This document shows positions 1 to 5,763 of a DNA stretch of 5,763 nucleotides, piece after piece. The stretch's first letter is position 1. Every line of letters begins with the position of its first letter. Under the pieces are notes generated by a model that saw only the letters and a list, made by a program, of their open reading frames with translations, ran no database searches and was not told the origin of the DNA. The DNA is taken from the NCBI GenBank assembly GCA_937897585.1, contig CALCNY010000219.1, positions 1 to 5,763 on the forward strand, given 5' to 3'. This DNA is from an uncultured Chitinophagaceae bacterium. GTDB taxonomy: Bacteria; Bacteroidota; Bacteroidia; Chitinophagales; Chitinophagaceae. Both the position numbers and the translations under genes were made by a program.

Positions 1-170
1 AATCAAGAAACGTAATCATCAAGCAAAAACTTTCAAATATCTATGTCGTTGAATGCGGCTTAAACGAAAATGACAAAATACTTCTTGAAGGATTACAAAT
101 GGTTAAAGATGATGACAAAATCATTCCAGACTTCCTACCCGGAGCTCAAGCTTTGGTTCAGTTTAAATAA
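1..170 (+). CDS. RND efflux periplasmic adaptor (membrane fusion protein), C-terminal fragment
   Basis: The first two bases belong to a codon cut by the window edge. From position 3 one frame reads 55 residues to the TAA at 168-170. The visible part contains NIYVVECGLNENDKILLEGL followed by a charged stretch and the ending AQALVQFK. This matches the membrane-proximal end of AcrA/MexA-type adaptors, where a pattern like 'V..GL..GDKV...GLQ.V..G..V' closes the protein. Such adaptors form a periplasmic funnel joining the inner-membrane RND pump to the outer-membrane channel. The N-terminal lipid anchor or signal peptide, the helical hairpin and the lipoyl domain all lie outside the window, so the subtype cannot be judged. 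The next gene on the same strand is the pump, 49 nt downstream, which is the standard operon order and supports the call more strongly than this short fragment alone. Confidence 0.85.
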   Translation, partial: SRNVIIKQKLSNIYVVECGLNENDKILLEGLQMVKDDDKIIPDFLPGAQALVQFK

Positions 171-219
171 GTGATGGGCAACAACATTTTTTCAAGAAAA
201 TTAAAGATTGATTTCAATT

Positions 220-3200
220 ATGTTCAATAAGTTTATCAGAAGACCAGTGTTAGCGATAGTGATATCGTTGATTATAACTTTCTTAGGTGCGCTTGCCTTA
301 ATGCAGCTGCCTATCACGCAATTCCCCTCGATTTCTCCGCCAAAAGTAAATATCACTGCAGAATATCCTGGAGCCAATAATGAGCTTTTAATCAAATCAG
401 TGGTAATTCCTTTAGAGAGAGCTATCAATGGCGTACCAGGAATGAAATACATCGCATCCGATGCAGGAAATGATGGTGTGGCTTCGATTCAGGTGGTTTT
501 TAATCTAGGCACTGATCCCAATATTGCATCTGTGAATATTCAAAACAGAGTTGCTGCCGTTACCAACAAGCTACCACCAACGGTTATACGCGAAGGGGTA
601 AAAATTACAAGAGAAGAATCAAACATGTTGATGTATGTGAATATATTCAGCAAGGACACTTCACTAGATGTGAACTTCCTTTACAATTTTGCTGACATCA
701 ACTTATTGTCAGAACTTAAAAGAGTTGATGGTGTTGGATTTGCTGATATATTAGGAGACAGAGAATATGCGATGAGAATATGGCTAAAACCAGACAGAAT
801 GCTGGCTTATTCAATTTCAAGTGATGAAGTTTTAAAAGCAATTGACGAACAAAATCTTGAAGCTGCCCCTGGAAAGACAGGTGAAAGCTCTGGCAAAAAA
901 GCGCAGTCATTTGAATACGTGATGAAATATCCCGGACGATTTACAACCAAAGAAGGATATGAAAATATTGTGGTTAAATCTTCTCCCGACGGGCAATTGT
1001 TACGTGTAAAGGATGTTGCCGATGTTGAATTTGGAAGTTCTTTTTACGACTTGTATTCTAAGTACAATGGAAAACCTACTGCTTCCATCATGATCAAACA
1101 ATCATACGGAAGTAATGCCTCTGCCGTTATTGAAAACATCAAACAAAAATTAGCTGAAATAAAATCTACTTCGTTTCCCAAAGGCATGGATTATGAAATC
1201 AGTTATGATGTTTCTAAATTCTTAGATGCTTCAATCGAAAAAGTATTGCATACACTTCTCGAGGCTTTTATTCTGGTAAGTCTTGTGGTATATATTTTCT
1301 TAGGCGATTGGCGATCAACACTGATTCCAGCATTAACAGTTCCTGTTTCACTAATAGGTACGTTTTTCTTCATGCAGTTTTTTGGTATCAATTTAAATTT
1401 GATAACGCTGTTTGCATTGGTGTTGTCAATTGGTATTGTGGTAGACAATGCGATTGTTGTTGTAGAAGCTGTACACGCTAAAATGGAAGAATCAGGTTTA
1501 AGTCCGAGAGCCGCAACCGAAGAAGCTTTACATGAAATCAGCGGTGCCATTATTGCCATTACTTTGGTGATGGCGGCGGTATTTATACCTGTTGCATTTA
1601 TGAATGGACCAGTTGGTATTTTTTACAGACAATTCTCTGTAACCATGGCTACCAGTATCATTCTTTCAGGTCTGATAGCATTAACACTCACTCCTGCCCT
1701 TTGCGCCATCATGCTTAAAAACAATCATGGGAAAGCGAAAAGAAAAACGATTATCAATAGATTTTTGAACGGTTTCAATAATGGATTTACAAAATTACTG
1801 GGCAGATATAAAAGAATATTAGAAGTTATTGTAAGCAGAAGAATGGTAACTGTAGTGGTGTTGATTTTATTTTGTTTGGGCACCTGGCAACTCAGTAATA
1901 ATATCCCTTCCGGATTCATTCCTAATGAAGATCAAGGTGTTTTTTATGCAATTGTATTAACACCTACAGGCTCCACACTCGAACGTACAAACGCCGTTTT
2001 GTCTCAAATTCAAAAAGTAGCCAATGGCATGGAGGAAGTAAATTCTGTTTCTTCCACAGCAGGTTTTGAAATATTAACTGAGGGAACAGGCGCCTGCTCT
2101 GGAACCTGTCTGATAAATTTGAAAGACTGGAGCAAAAGGAAACATACTACTTCGGAAATCATGAGTGAACTCGAAGAAAAAACCAAAAGTATTAAAGGAG
2201 CAACCATAGAATATTTCTTACCTCCTGCGGTACCGGGATATGGCGCTGCTGGTGGTTTTGAATTGAGACTGCTTGACGTAGCAGGTAGCGGAGATTATAA
2301 AAAAATGGAAGAAGTAAACAAAGCTTTTACAAAAGAATTGAGTAAAAGAAAAGAACTCGCTTCTGTTTTCAGTTTTTATAATGCAAGTTTCCCTCAATAC
2401 ATGTTAAAGGTGGATTATGACAAAGCCATGCAAAAAGGCATTTCGGTGAGTGATGCAATGGACAATCTTTCTACTTTAATTGGAAGTACCTATGCTGCAA
2501 GTTTTATCAAATTCGACAGGCAATATAAAGTGATGGTACAAGCGCCTCCGCAGTATCGCGCTTTACCAGAAGACATCATGAAATTGTACACAAAGAATGA
2601 CAAGGGCGAGATGGTGCCCTATTCAGAATTCATGACGATGGAAAAAGTATATGGATTGGAAGAGATTACCAGACATAACATGTACAACTCTTCAGAGATC
2701 AGTGGCGATGCGGCTCCAGGCTATAGTAGCGGAACAGCTATGCAAGTCATCGCTGAAGTAGCAAAAAATAAATTACCAAAAGGATTTGGAATTGACTGGG
2801 CAGGAATTTCAAAAGACCAGATGGCTACAGGAAATCAGGCAATTTATATTTTCCTAATTTGTTTGGTGTTTGTGTATTTGTTATTAGCCGCTCAATACGA
2901 AAGTTTTGTGCTTCCATTCCCCATTTTGTTATCCTTGCCAATTGGAATTTTTGGTGCTTATTTGTTTTTGAAATTGATGGGACTTGAAAACAATATTTAC
3001 GCACAAGTAGCCATGGTAATGTTAATAGGATTGTTGGGAAAGAACGCGGTATTGATTGTAGAATTTGCTGTTCAAAAACACAGAACAGGTTCAACTGTTT
3101 TGCAGGCCTCAATTGAAGGTGCTGCGGTAAGATTACGTCCTATTCTTATGACTTCATTTGCATTCATTGCTGGTTTGTTACCGATGATATTTGCAACTGG

Positions 3201-3372
3201 CCCAGGTGCTATAGGAAATAAAACTATCGGTAGCGCGGCTACAGGAGGTATGCTTTTAGGAACCGTGTTTGGCGTATTGATAATTCCAGGACTTTATTAC
3301 ATTTTCGGAAGAACATCTGAAAAACACCACATAATCGAAGACGAAGAAGAAAAACCTTTAACCGAAGAATAA
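220..3372 (+). CDS. HAE1-family RND multidrug efflux pump, inner-membrane proton/drug antiporter (AcrB/MexB-like)
   Basis: A complete 1050-residue protein, the usual length for AcrB-type pumps. It should form an inner-membrane trimer exchanging protons for amphiphilic drugs, detergents or bile-like compounds; the substrate cannot be read from sequence. Architecture: TM1 at about residues 10-28; a periplasmic porter/docking half; TM2-TM6 from about 343, with the linker GDWRSTLIP at 362; TM7 at about 542-558, then IPSGFIPNEDQG at 562; a second periplasmic half; and TM8-TM12 from about 870. Relay residues by AcrB alignment: D409 (AcrB D407) is kept, N410 stands where AcrB has D408, and K941, R971 and T978 (in GKNAVLIVEF and RLRPILMTS) are kept. 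TM4 reads VDNAIVVVE, which fits drug-type rather than metal-type (CusA/CzcA) RND pumps. ATG 220 is preferred because MFNKFIRRPV is the usual family start; an in-frame TTG at 208 would add four residues. No strong Shine-Dalgarno is seen. The C-terminus is a short acidic cytoplasmic tail. The channel gene starts 1 nt after the stop. Confidence 0.96.
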   Translation: MFNKFIRRPVLAIVISLIITFLGALALMQLPITQFPSISPPKVNITAEYPGANNELLIKSVVIPLERAINGVPGMKYIASDAGNDGVASIQVVFNLGTDPNIASVNIQNRVAAVTNKLPPTVIREGVKITREESNMLMYVNIFSKDTSLDVNFLYNFADINLLSELKRVDGVGFADILGDREYAMRIWLKPDRMLAYSISSDEVLKAIDEQNLEAAPGKTGESSGKKAQSFEYVMKYPGRFTTKEGYENIVVKSSPDGQLLRVKDVADVEFGSSFYDLYSKYNGKPTASIMIKQSYGSNASAVIENIKQKLAEIKSTSFPKGMDYEISYDVSKFLDASIEKVLHTLLEAFILVSLVVYIFLGDWRSTLIPALTVPVSLIGTFFFMQFFGINLNLITLFALVLSIGIVVDNAIVVVEAVHAKMEESGLSPRAATEEALHEISGAIIAITLVMAAVFIPVAFMNGPVGIFYRQFSVTMATSIILSGLIALTLTPALCAIMLKNNHGKAKRKTIINRFLNGFNNGFTKLLGRYKRILEVIVSRRMVTVVVLILFCLGTWQLSNNIPSGFIPNEDQGVFYAIVLTPTGSTLERTNAVLSQIQKVANGMEEVNSVSSTAGFEILTEGTGACSGTCLINLKDWSKRKHTTSEIMSELEEKTKSIKGATIEYFLPPAVPGYGAAGGFELRLLDVAGSGDYKKMEEVNKAFTKELSKRKELASVFSFYNASFPQYMLKVDYDKAMQKGISVSDAMDNLSTLIGSTYAASFIKFDRQYKVMVQAPPQYRALPEDIMKLYTKNDKGEMVPYSEFMTMEKVYGLEEITRHNMYNSSEISGDAAPGYSSGTAMQVIAEVAKNKLPKGFGIDWAGISKDQMATGNQAIYIFLICLVFVYLLLAAQYESFVLPFPILLSLPIGIFGAYLFLKLMGLENNIYAQVAMVMLIGLLGKNAVLIVEFAVQKHRTGSTVLQASIEGAAVRLRPILMTSFAFIAGLLPMIFATGPGAIGNKTIGSAATGGMLLGTVFGVLIIPGLYYIFGRTSEKHHIIEDEEEKPLTEE

Positions 3373-3373
3373 A

Positions 3374-4810
3374 ATGATGAAATCAAAAAAAATATATCAA
3401 ATAGGACTTGTTTGTTTATTGGCATCTTCTATTTTTGGATGTGTGCCTAAGTTAACTTCCAACAAACCTGAATTTGCGTCTACCCCTGATAGTTATTCAG
3501 ACAATAAAGACTCAGTGAATGACGCCAATACATCTTGGAAAAAAATATTTACAGACTCTAATCTTGTCAAACTGATTGACACTGCTATTAAAAACAATCC
3601 TGAAGCCAATGTTGCTTTACAGGAAATTATCATTGCTTCTAATGAAGTGAAAATGAGGAAGAGCCTGCTATCCCCAATGGTAAATGCTTATACTTCAATT
3701 GGAGCAGACAAAGCAGGAAGATATACATCGGAAGGTGCAGGTAATGCATCAACAGATATCACACCTGGCAGAAGAGTTCCTGAACCTTTAAGTAATTTCA
3801 ACCCAGGATTTGTGGCCAGTTGGGAAGCAGATATTTGGCATAAAATCCGTTACTCCAAACAATCAGCATTACAAAGATATCTGGCATCAATAGAAGGAAA
3901 GAATTTTATCATTTCAAATCTGGTAGCAGAAATTGCAAACAGTTATTATGAGTTACTTGCATTAGACAATCAACTTTCTATTATTAAAGAATCAATTGAA
4001 CTACAAAAGAAAGAACTAGAAATTGTGAAGTTGCAAAAAGAAGCCGCAAGAGCAACAGAATTAGCCGTAAAACAATTTGAAGCTCAAGTTTATTACACAG
4101 AAAGTTTGGAAAATGATGTCATTCAACAGATCACTGAGAATGAAAATAAAATCAATTTGTTATCCGGAAAATTTAACCAACCCATCAAAAGAGATACATC
4201 AATATTCTTAAATCAAGAACCACTAATCATTAAAACTGGTGTACCTGCACAGTTAATTTTAAACAGGCCAGATATCAAGCAAGCCGAACATGAAATGAAT
4301 GCGGCCGGATTAGATGTAAAAGTTGCCAGAGCAGAATTTTTACCAGAACTGGGATTTGAGTCTGGATTGGGTTACAGTGCTTTTAAACCAGGACTATTAT
4401 TTAGCACACCAGAGTCAATTATGTTTTCTTTATTTGGAAAATTAACAGGCCCAGTTTTTAATCGAGTGGCTTTAAAAGCAGAATATGCCAATGCCAATGC
4501 GCGTCAAATTCAATCTTTGTACAACTATCAAAATTCAATATTGAATGGATATGCTGAAGTTTCAAACCAGATGAACTCGGTAAATAATTTGGATAAAATC
4601 TACAAATTAAAATATAAACAAGTGGCAACTTTAAATACTTCTATTGACATTGCTCATGATTTATTTTTGTCTGCTCGCGCAGATTATCTTGAAGTACTTA
4701 CCGCACAAAAAGAAGCGTTGCAATCAAAGTTAGAATTGAATGAAGTGCGCAAGAATAAATTTAATTCCACAATAAATTTATACAGAGCATTAGGTGGCGG
4801 CTGGAAATAA
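3374..4810 (+). CDS. TolC/NodT-family outer-membrane efflux channel lipoprotein
   Basis: A 478-residue protein, normal for the NodT/OprM group of outer-membrane factors. It would form the trimeric beta-barrel and periplasmic alpha-tunnel through which the upstream pump and adaptor discharge substrate. The N-terminus is a lipoprotein signal: basic MMKSKK, a hydrophobic stretch, then SIFGC with the lipidated Cys at 23; the Phe just before the Gly is not the commonest lipobox residue. Family landmarks: WEADIW at 150-155 (usual form W.LDLW), a long heptad-rich helix at about 185-265, GVPAQLILNRPDI at 289-301 (the hallmark 'G.P..L..RPDI'), then VARAEFLPEL, GPVFNR, RADYLEVLTAQ at 435-445, and the closing LYRALGGGWK. 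These show both internally duplicated OEP repeats are present and intact. Translation may begin at ATG 3374 or the adjacent ATG 3377, with no functional difference. The start lies 1 nt after the pump stop, so coupling to pump translation is likely. Confidence 0.95.
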   Translation: MMKSKKIYQIGLVCLLASSIFGCVPKLTSNKPEFASTPDSYSDNKDSVNDANTSWKKIFTDSNLVKLIDTAIKNNPEANVALQEIIIASNEVKMRKSLLSPMVNAYTSIGADKAGRYTSEGAGNASTDITPGRRVPEPLSNFNPGFVASWEADIWHKIRYSKQSALQRYLASIEGKNFIISNLVAEIANSYYELLALDNQLSIIKESIELQKKELEIVKLQKEAARATELAVKQFEAQVYYTESLENDVIQQITENENKINLLSGKFNQPIKRDTSIFLNQEPLIIKTGVPAQLILNRPDIKQAEHEMNAAGLDVKVARAEFLPELGFESGLGYSAFKPGLLFSTPESIMFSLFGKLTGPVFNRVALKAEYANANARQIQSLYNYQNSILNGYAEVSNQMNSVNNLDKIYKLKYKQVATLNTSIDIAHDLFLSARADYLEVLTAQKEALQSKLELNEVRKNKFNSTINLYRALGGGWK

Positions 4811-4847
4811 AAATCGTATTTAAAATCATTACCTGTATTTTAGCTAT

Positions 4848-4863
4848 TAAAATTTGAATTTTA
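4848..4863. repeat. Short AT-rich palindrome in the spacer
   Basis: TAAAATT (4848-4854) and AATTTTA (4857-4863) are perfect inverted copies around a TG centre. It lies inside the larger inverted repeat at 4831-4890. It consists only of A and T in the arms, so an RNA stem would be weak and chance occurrence in such AT-rich DNA is plausible. A compact palindrome of this size could instead be a dimeric repressor site; nothing further supports that. Confidence 0.35.
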
Positions 4864-4880
4864 TAACAATTTGATTTTAT
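4851..4880. repeat. Near-perfect direct repeat, 17-nt period
   Basis: AATTTGAATTTTAT (4851-4864) recurs as AATTTGATTTTAT (4868-4880), differing by one missing A. The copies are separated by three bases and start 17 nt apart. They may come from a small tandem duplication or be paired protein sites upstream of the repair gene. Each holds a TTTG tetramer, an element of Bacteroidota promoters, but neither sits in a correct TAnnTTTG context (the preceding four bases are AAAA and ACAA). Low complexity limits what can be concluded. Confidence 0.4.
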
Positions 4881-4901
4881 TAATACAGGTAGATTCTTAG
4901 T

Positions 4902-5612
4902 ATGACAAAAATTTCAAACGAAATCACGCAATCTTTATTAAATGCTGCGGATGGCGATAAGGCCATATCCATGCAGCGATTTTTCAAAACTGGTAAAGGT
5001 GAATATGGCGAAGGTGATATTTTCATTGGTGTAAGTGTGCCTCAGCAAAGAGCCATTGCAAAACAATTCCAAAAAGATTGTACTAAAAAAGAGGTAATCA
5101 CATTACTCGACTCTCCTATTCACGAAGAAAGACTAACAGGCGTTTTCATTCTTGTAGATAAATTTAAAAAATCAATTAAATCAAATCAAGAACAAGAATG
5201 GGTTGATCTATATATTGAGAAAGCGGATAAAATGAACAATTGGGATTTAGTAGATTCTAGTGCTCATCATATTTTAGGCAAATGGCTGGAGAATAAAGAC
5301 CGAAATTTATTGTATGAATTTGCAGAATCAAATTCACTTTGGAAAAATAGAATTGCCTTGGTGAGTACTTTATATTTTATTAGAAAAAAAGATTTTAAAG
5401 ATGCTTTACAGCTTTGTAAAATATCATTGCCCCACCAACATGATTTGATTCATAAAGCTGCAGGCTGGATGCTCAAAGAAATCTATGAGAAAGATCCAAA
5501 TCCTACTTGTAAGTTTATTGAAACATTCAAAGACAAGATGCCCAGAACTATGTTGCGTTATGCCATAGAAAAAATGCCTGAATTACAACGTAAAGCTTAT
5601 TTGAGTAAATAA
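4902..5612 (+). CDS. AlkD-type DNA alkylation repair protein (HEAT-repeat DNA glycosylase family)
   Basis: A 236-residue cytoplasmic protein without signal peptide or membrane segment, the usual size for the AlkD family. Members consist of stacked HEAT-like helical repeats wrapping around DNA; Bacillus cereus AlkD excises positively charged 3-methyladenine and 7-methylguanine without flipping the base. The start region has MQRFFKTG and GEGDIFIGVSVPQ, typical of the N-terminal repeat. NNWDLVD gives W114 and D118, matching AlkD W109 and the catalytic D113; LWKNRIA gives R150, matching R148; KAAGWMLKE gives W189, matching W187. The spacing is close to that in AlkD, so an active glycosylase is expected, though some AlkD relatives (AlkF/AlkG) lack base-excision activity. 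ATG 4902 is the natural start; only a weak purine-rich site (AGGTAG, 4887-4892) precedes it. It lies 91 nt after the efflux operon and may be expressed by read-through or from its own unrecognised promoter. A hairpin begins 5 nt after the stop. Confidence 0.9.
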   Translation: MTKISNEITQSLLNAADGDKAISMQRFFKTGKGEYGEGDIFIGVSVPQQRAIAKQFQKDCTKKEVITLLDSPIHEERLTGVFILVDKFKKSIKSNQEQEWVDLYIEKADKMNNWDLVDSSAHHILGKWLENKDRNLLYEFAESNSLWKNRIALVSTLYFIRKKDFKDALQLCKISLPHQHDLIHKAAGWMLKEIYEKDPNPTCKFIETFKDKMPRTMLRYAIEKMPELQRKAYLSK

Positions 5613-5644
5613 AAAAAGGGGCAGAAAGTATCAGTTTCCGCCCC
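5611..5644. terminator. Intrinsic terminator hairpin, strongest for the minus strand, possibly bidirectional
   Basis: GGGGCAGAAA (5618-5627) pairs with TTTCCGCCCC (5635-5644) around the 7-nt loop GTATCAG: ten positions with one A/C mismatch, and five G-C pairs at the base. On the minus strand the stem is followed directly by seven T residues (the A-tract at 5611-5617), a textbook rho-independent terminator for a leftward gene. On the plus strand the stem follows the repair gene stop by 5 nt, but its tail (AGTCAATTCTTT) is only moderately T-rich, so termination of the repair gene is plausible but weaker. Confidence 0.8.
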
Positions 5645-5763
5645 AGTCAATTCTTTGCAGTGTTAGTGTCTTTTACAACTTTTATTCTGCAACAATCTAT
5701 TTATTTCGAATATGTCCTGATTAATTGGCAATTTTTATTTTTGCTTTCTAGAAATCAGTTTAT
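5645..5763. other. AT-rich stretch at the window end with no supportable gene
   Basis: No reading frame here has recognisable protein content. On the minus strand one frame enters from the window edge and stops after eight codons at 5735-5737 (TTA on the + strand, TAA on the minus). That could be the end of a leftward gene served by the hairpin at 5611-5644, about 90 nt farther on. A + strand frame from GTG 5666 stays open to the edge for 32 codons but shows no family features. Confidence 0.4.

Larger units (their letters stand above)
4831..4890. repeat. 9-bp perfect inverted repeat with 42-nt AT-rich centre, between channel gene and repair gene
   Basis: ACCTGTATT at 4831-4839 is matched exactly by its reverse complement AATACAGGT at 4882-4890. 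The left arm begins 20 nt after the channel stop codon and the right arm ends 11 nt before the ATG of the next gene. No T-tract follows the right arm (AGATTCTTAG), so it does not look like a classical intrinsic terminator of the efflux operon, although a long-loop hairpin could still slow or end transcription. The right arm holds AGGT, the only purine-rich ribosome-site-like sequence before the 4902 start, so pairing in a read-through transcript could cover it. An operator for a DNA-binding dimer is less likely because the arms are far apart. The arms are visible in the sequence; their function is unknown. Confidence 0.6.

Noticed and set aside
171..230. Short + strand frame beginning GTG ATG at 171-176, 19 codons, between adaptor and pump
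   Set aside because: It overlaps the pump start, has no recognisable content, and is what an open spacer yields by chance.
1203..1559. 118-codon minus-strand open frame inside the pump gene
   Set aside because: It is antisense to the conserved TM2-TM5 region, whose codon constraint explains the lack of stops; the translation has no family features. The same applies to the other minus-strand frames at 201-452, 716-910, 1725-1919, 2010-2207 and 2825-3112.
220..3372. Heavy-metal (CusA/CzcA-type) RND pump
   Set aside because: The TM4 and TM10 motifs (VDNAIVVVE, GKNAVLIVEF) are of the drug-exporting HAE1 type, and I see no methionine-rich metal relay.
4849..4880. Possible Bacteroidota promoter (TTTG boxes at 4853 and 4870) for the repair gene
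   Set aside because: Neither TTTG fits TAnnTTTG, and no matching -7 element lies at the right distance downstream of either, so no promoter is called.
4811..4901. Classical rho-independent terminator for the efflux operon
   Set aside because: The inverted repeat has a 42-nt loop and no T-tract after the right arm; no compact GC-rich stem is present in the spacer.
5666..5763. + strand frame from GTG 5666 open to the window edge
   Set aside because: It has 32 codons with no motif, and the region is AT-rich and lies behind a minus-polarity terminator; chance is the simpler explanation.

Overview
The window comes from an AT-rich bacterial genome, most likely a member of the Bacteroidota. Reasons: the RND pump closely resembles, as I recall them, the HAE1 pumps of that phylum (N-terminus MFNKFIRRPV, a VDNAIVVVEAV transmembrane motif, the ending IPGLYYIFG); strong Shine-Dalgarno sites are lacking; and spacers are very AT-rich. 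This is inferred from sequence character, not from a database search.

Positions 1-4810 hold the distal part of a tripartite RND multidrug efflux operon on the + strand, in the usual order: the C-terminal end of a periplasmic adaptor (1-170), a complete HAE1-type inner-membrane proton/drug antiporter (220-3372), and a complete TolC/NodT-like outer-membrane channel lipoprotein (3374-4810). The adaptor and pump are 49 nt apart; the pump and channel are 1 nt apart, so co-transcription and translational coupling are likely. Together they would span both membranes, with the pump taking up amphiphilic compounds and driving them out through the channel on proton influx. The operon promoter and any regulator lie upstream of the window.

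Positions 4811-4901 are a 91-nt AT-rich spacer with layered symmetry: a 9-bp perfect inverted repeat around a 42-nt centre, which itself holds a 7-bp palindrome and a near-perfect direct repeat. It is followed by a complete gene for an AlkD-type HEAT-repeat DNA alkylation repair protein (4902-5612). Its residues at the positions used by AlkD for lesion recognition and catalysis are present.

A GC-rich hairpin at 5618-5644 lies directly after that gene. Its T-tract is on the minus strand, so it would best terminate a gene arriving from the right, although it may work both ways. The last 119 nt hold no gene I can support.

Overall this is a fairly ordinary efflux-plus-repair region, and I see no undescribed system. 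The points most worth a second look are an Asp-to-Asn change at one of the two proton-relay aspartates of the pump, a CxxxC pair near the pump's switch loop, and the structured spacer in front of the repair gene.
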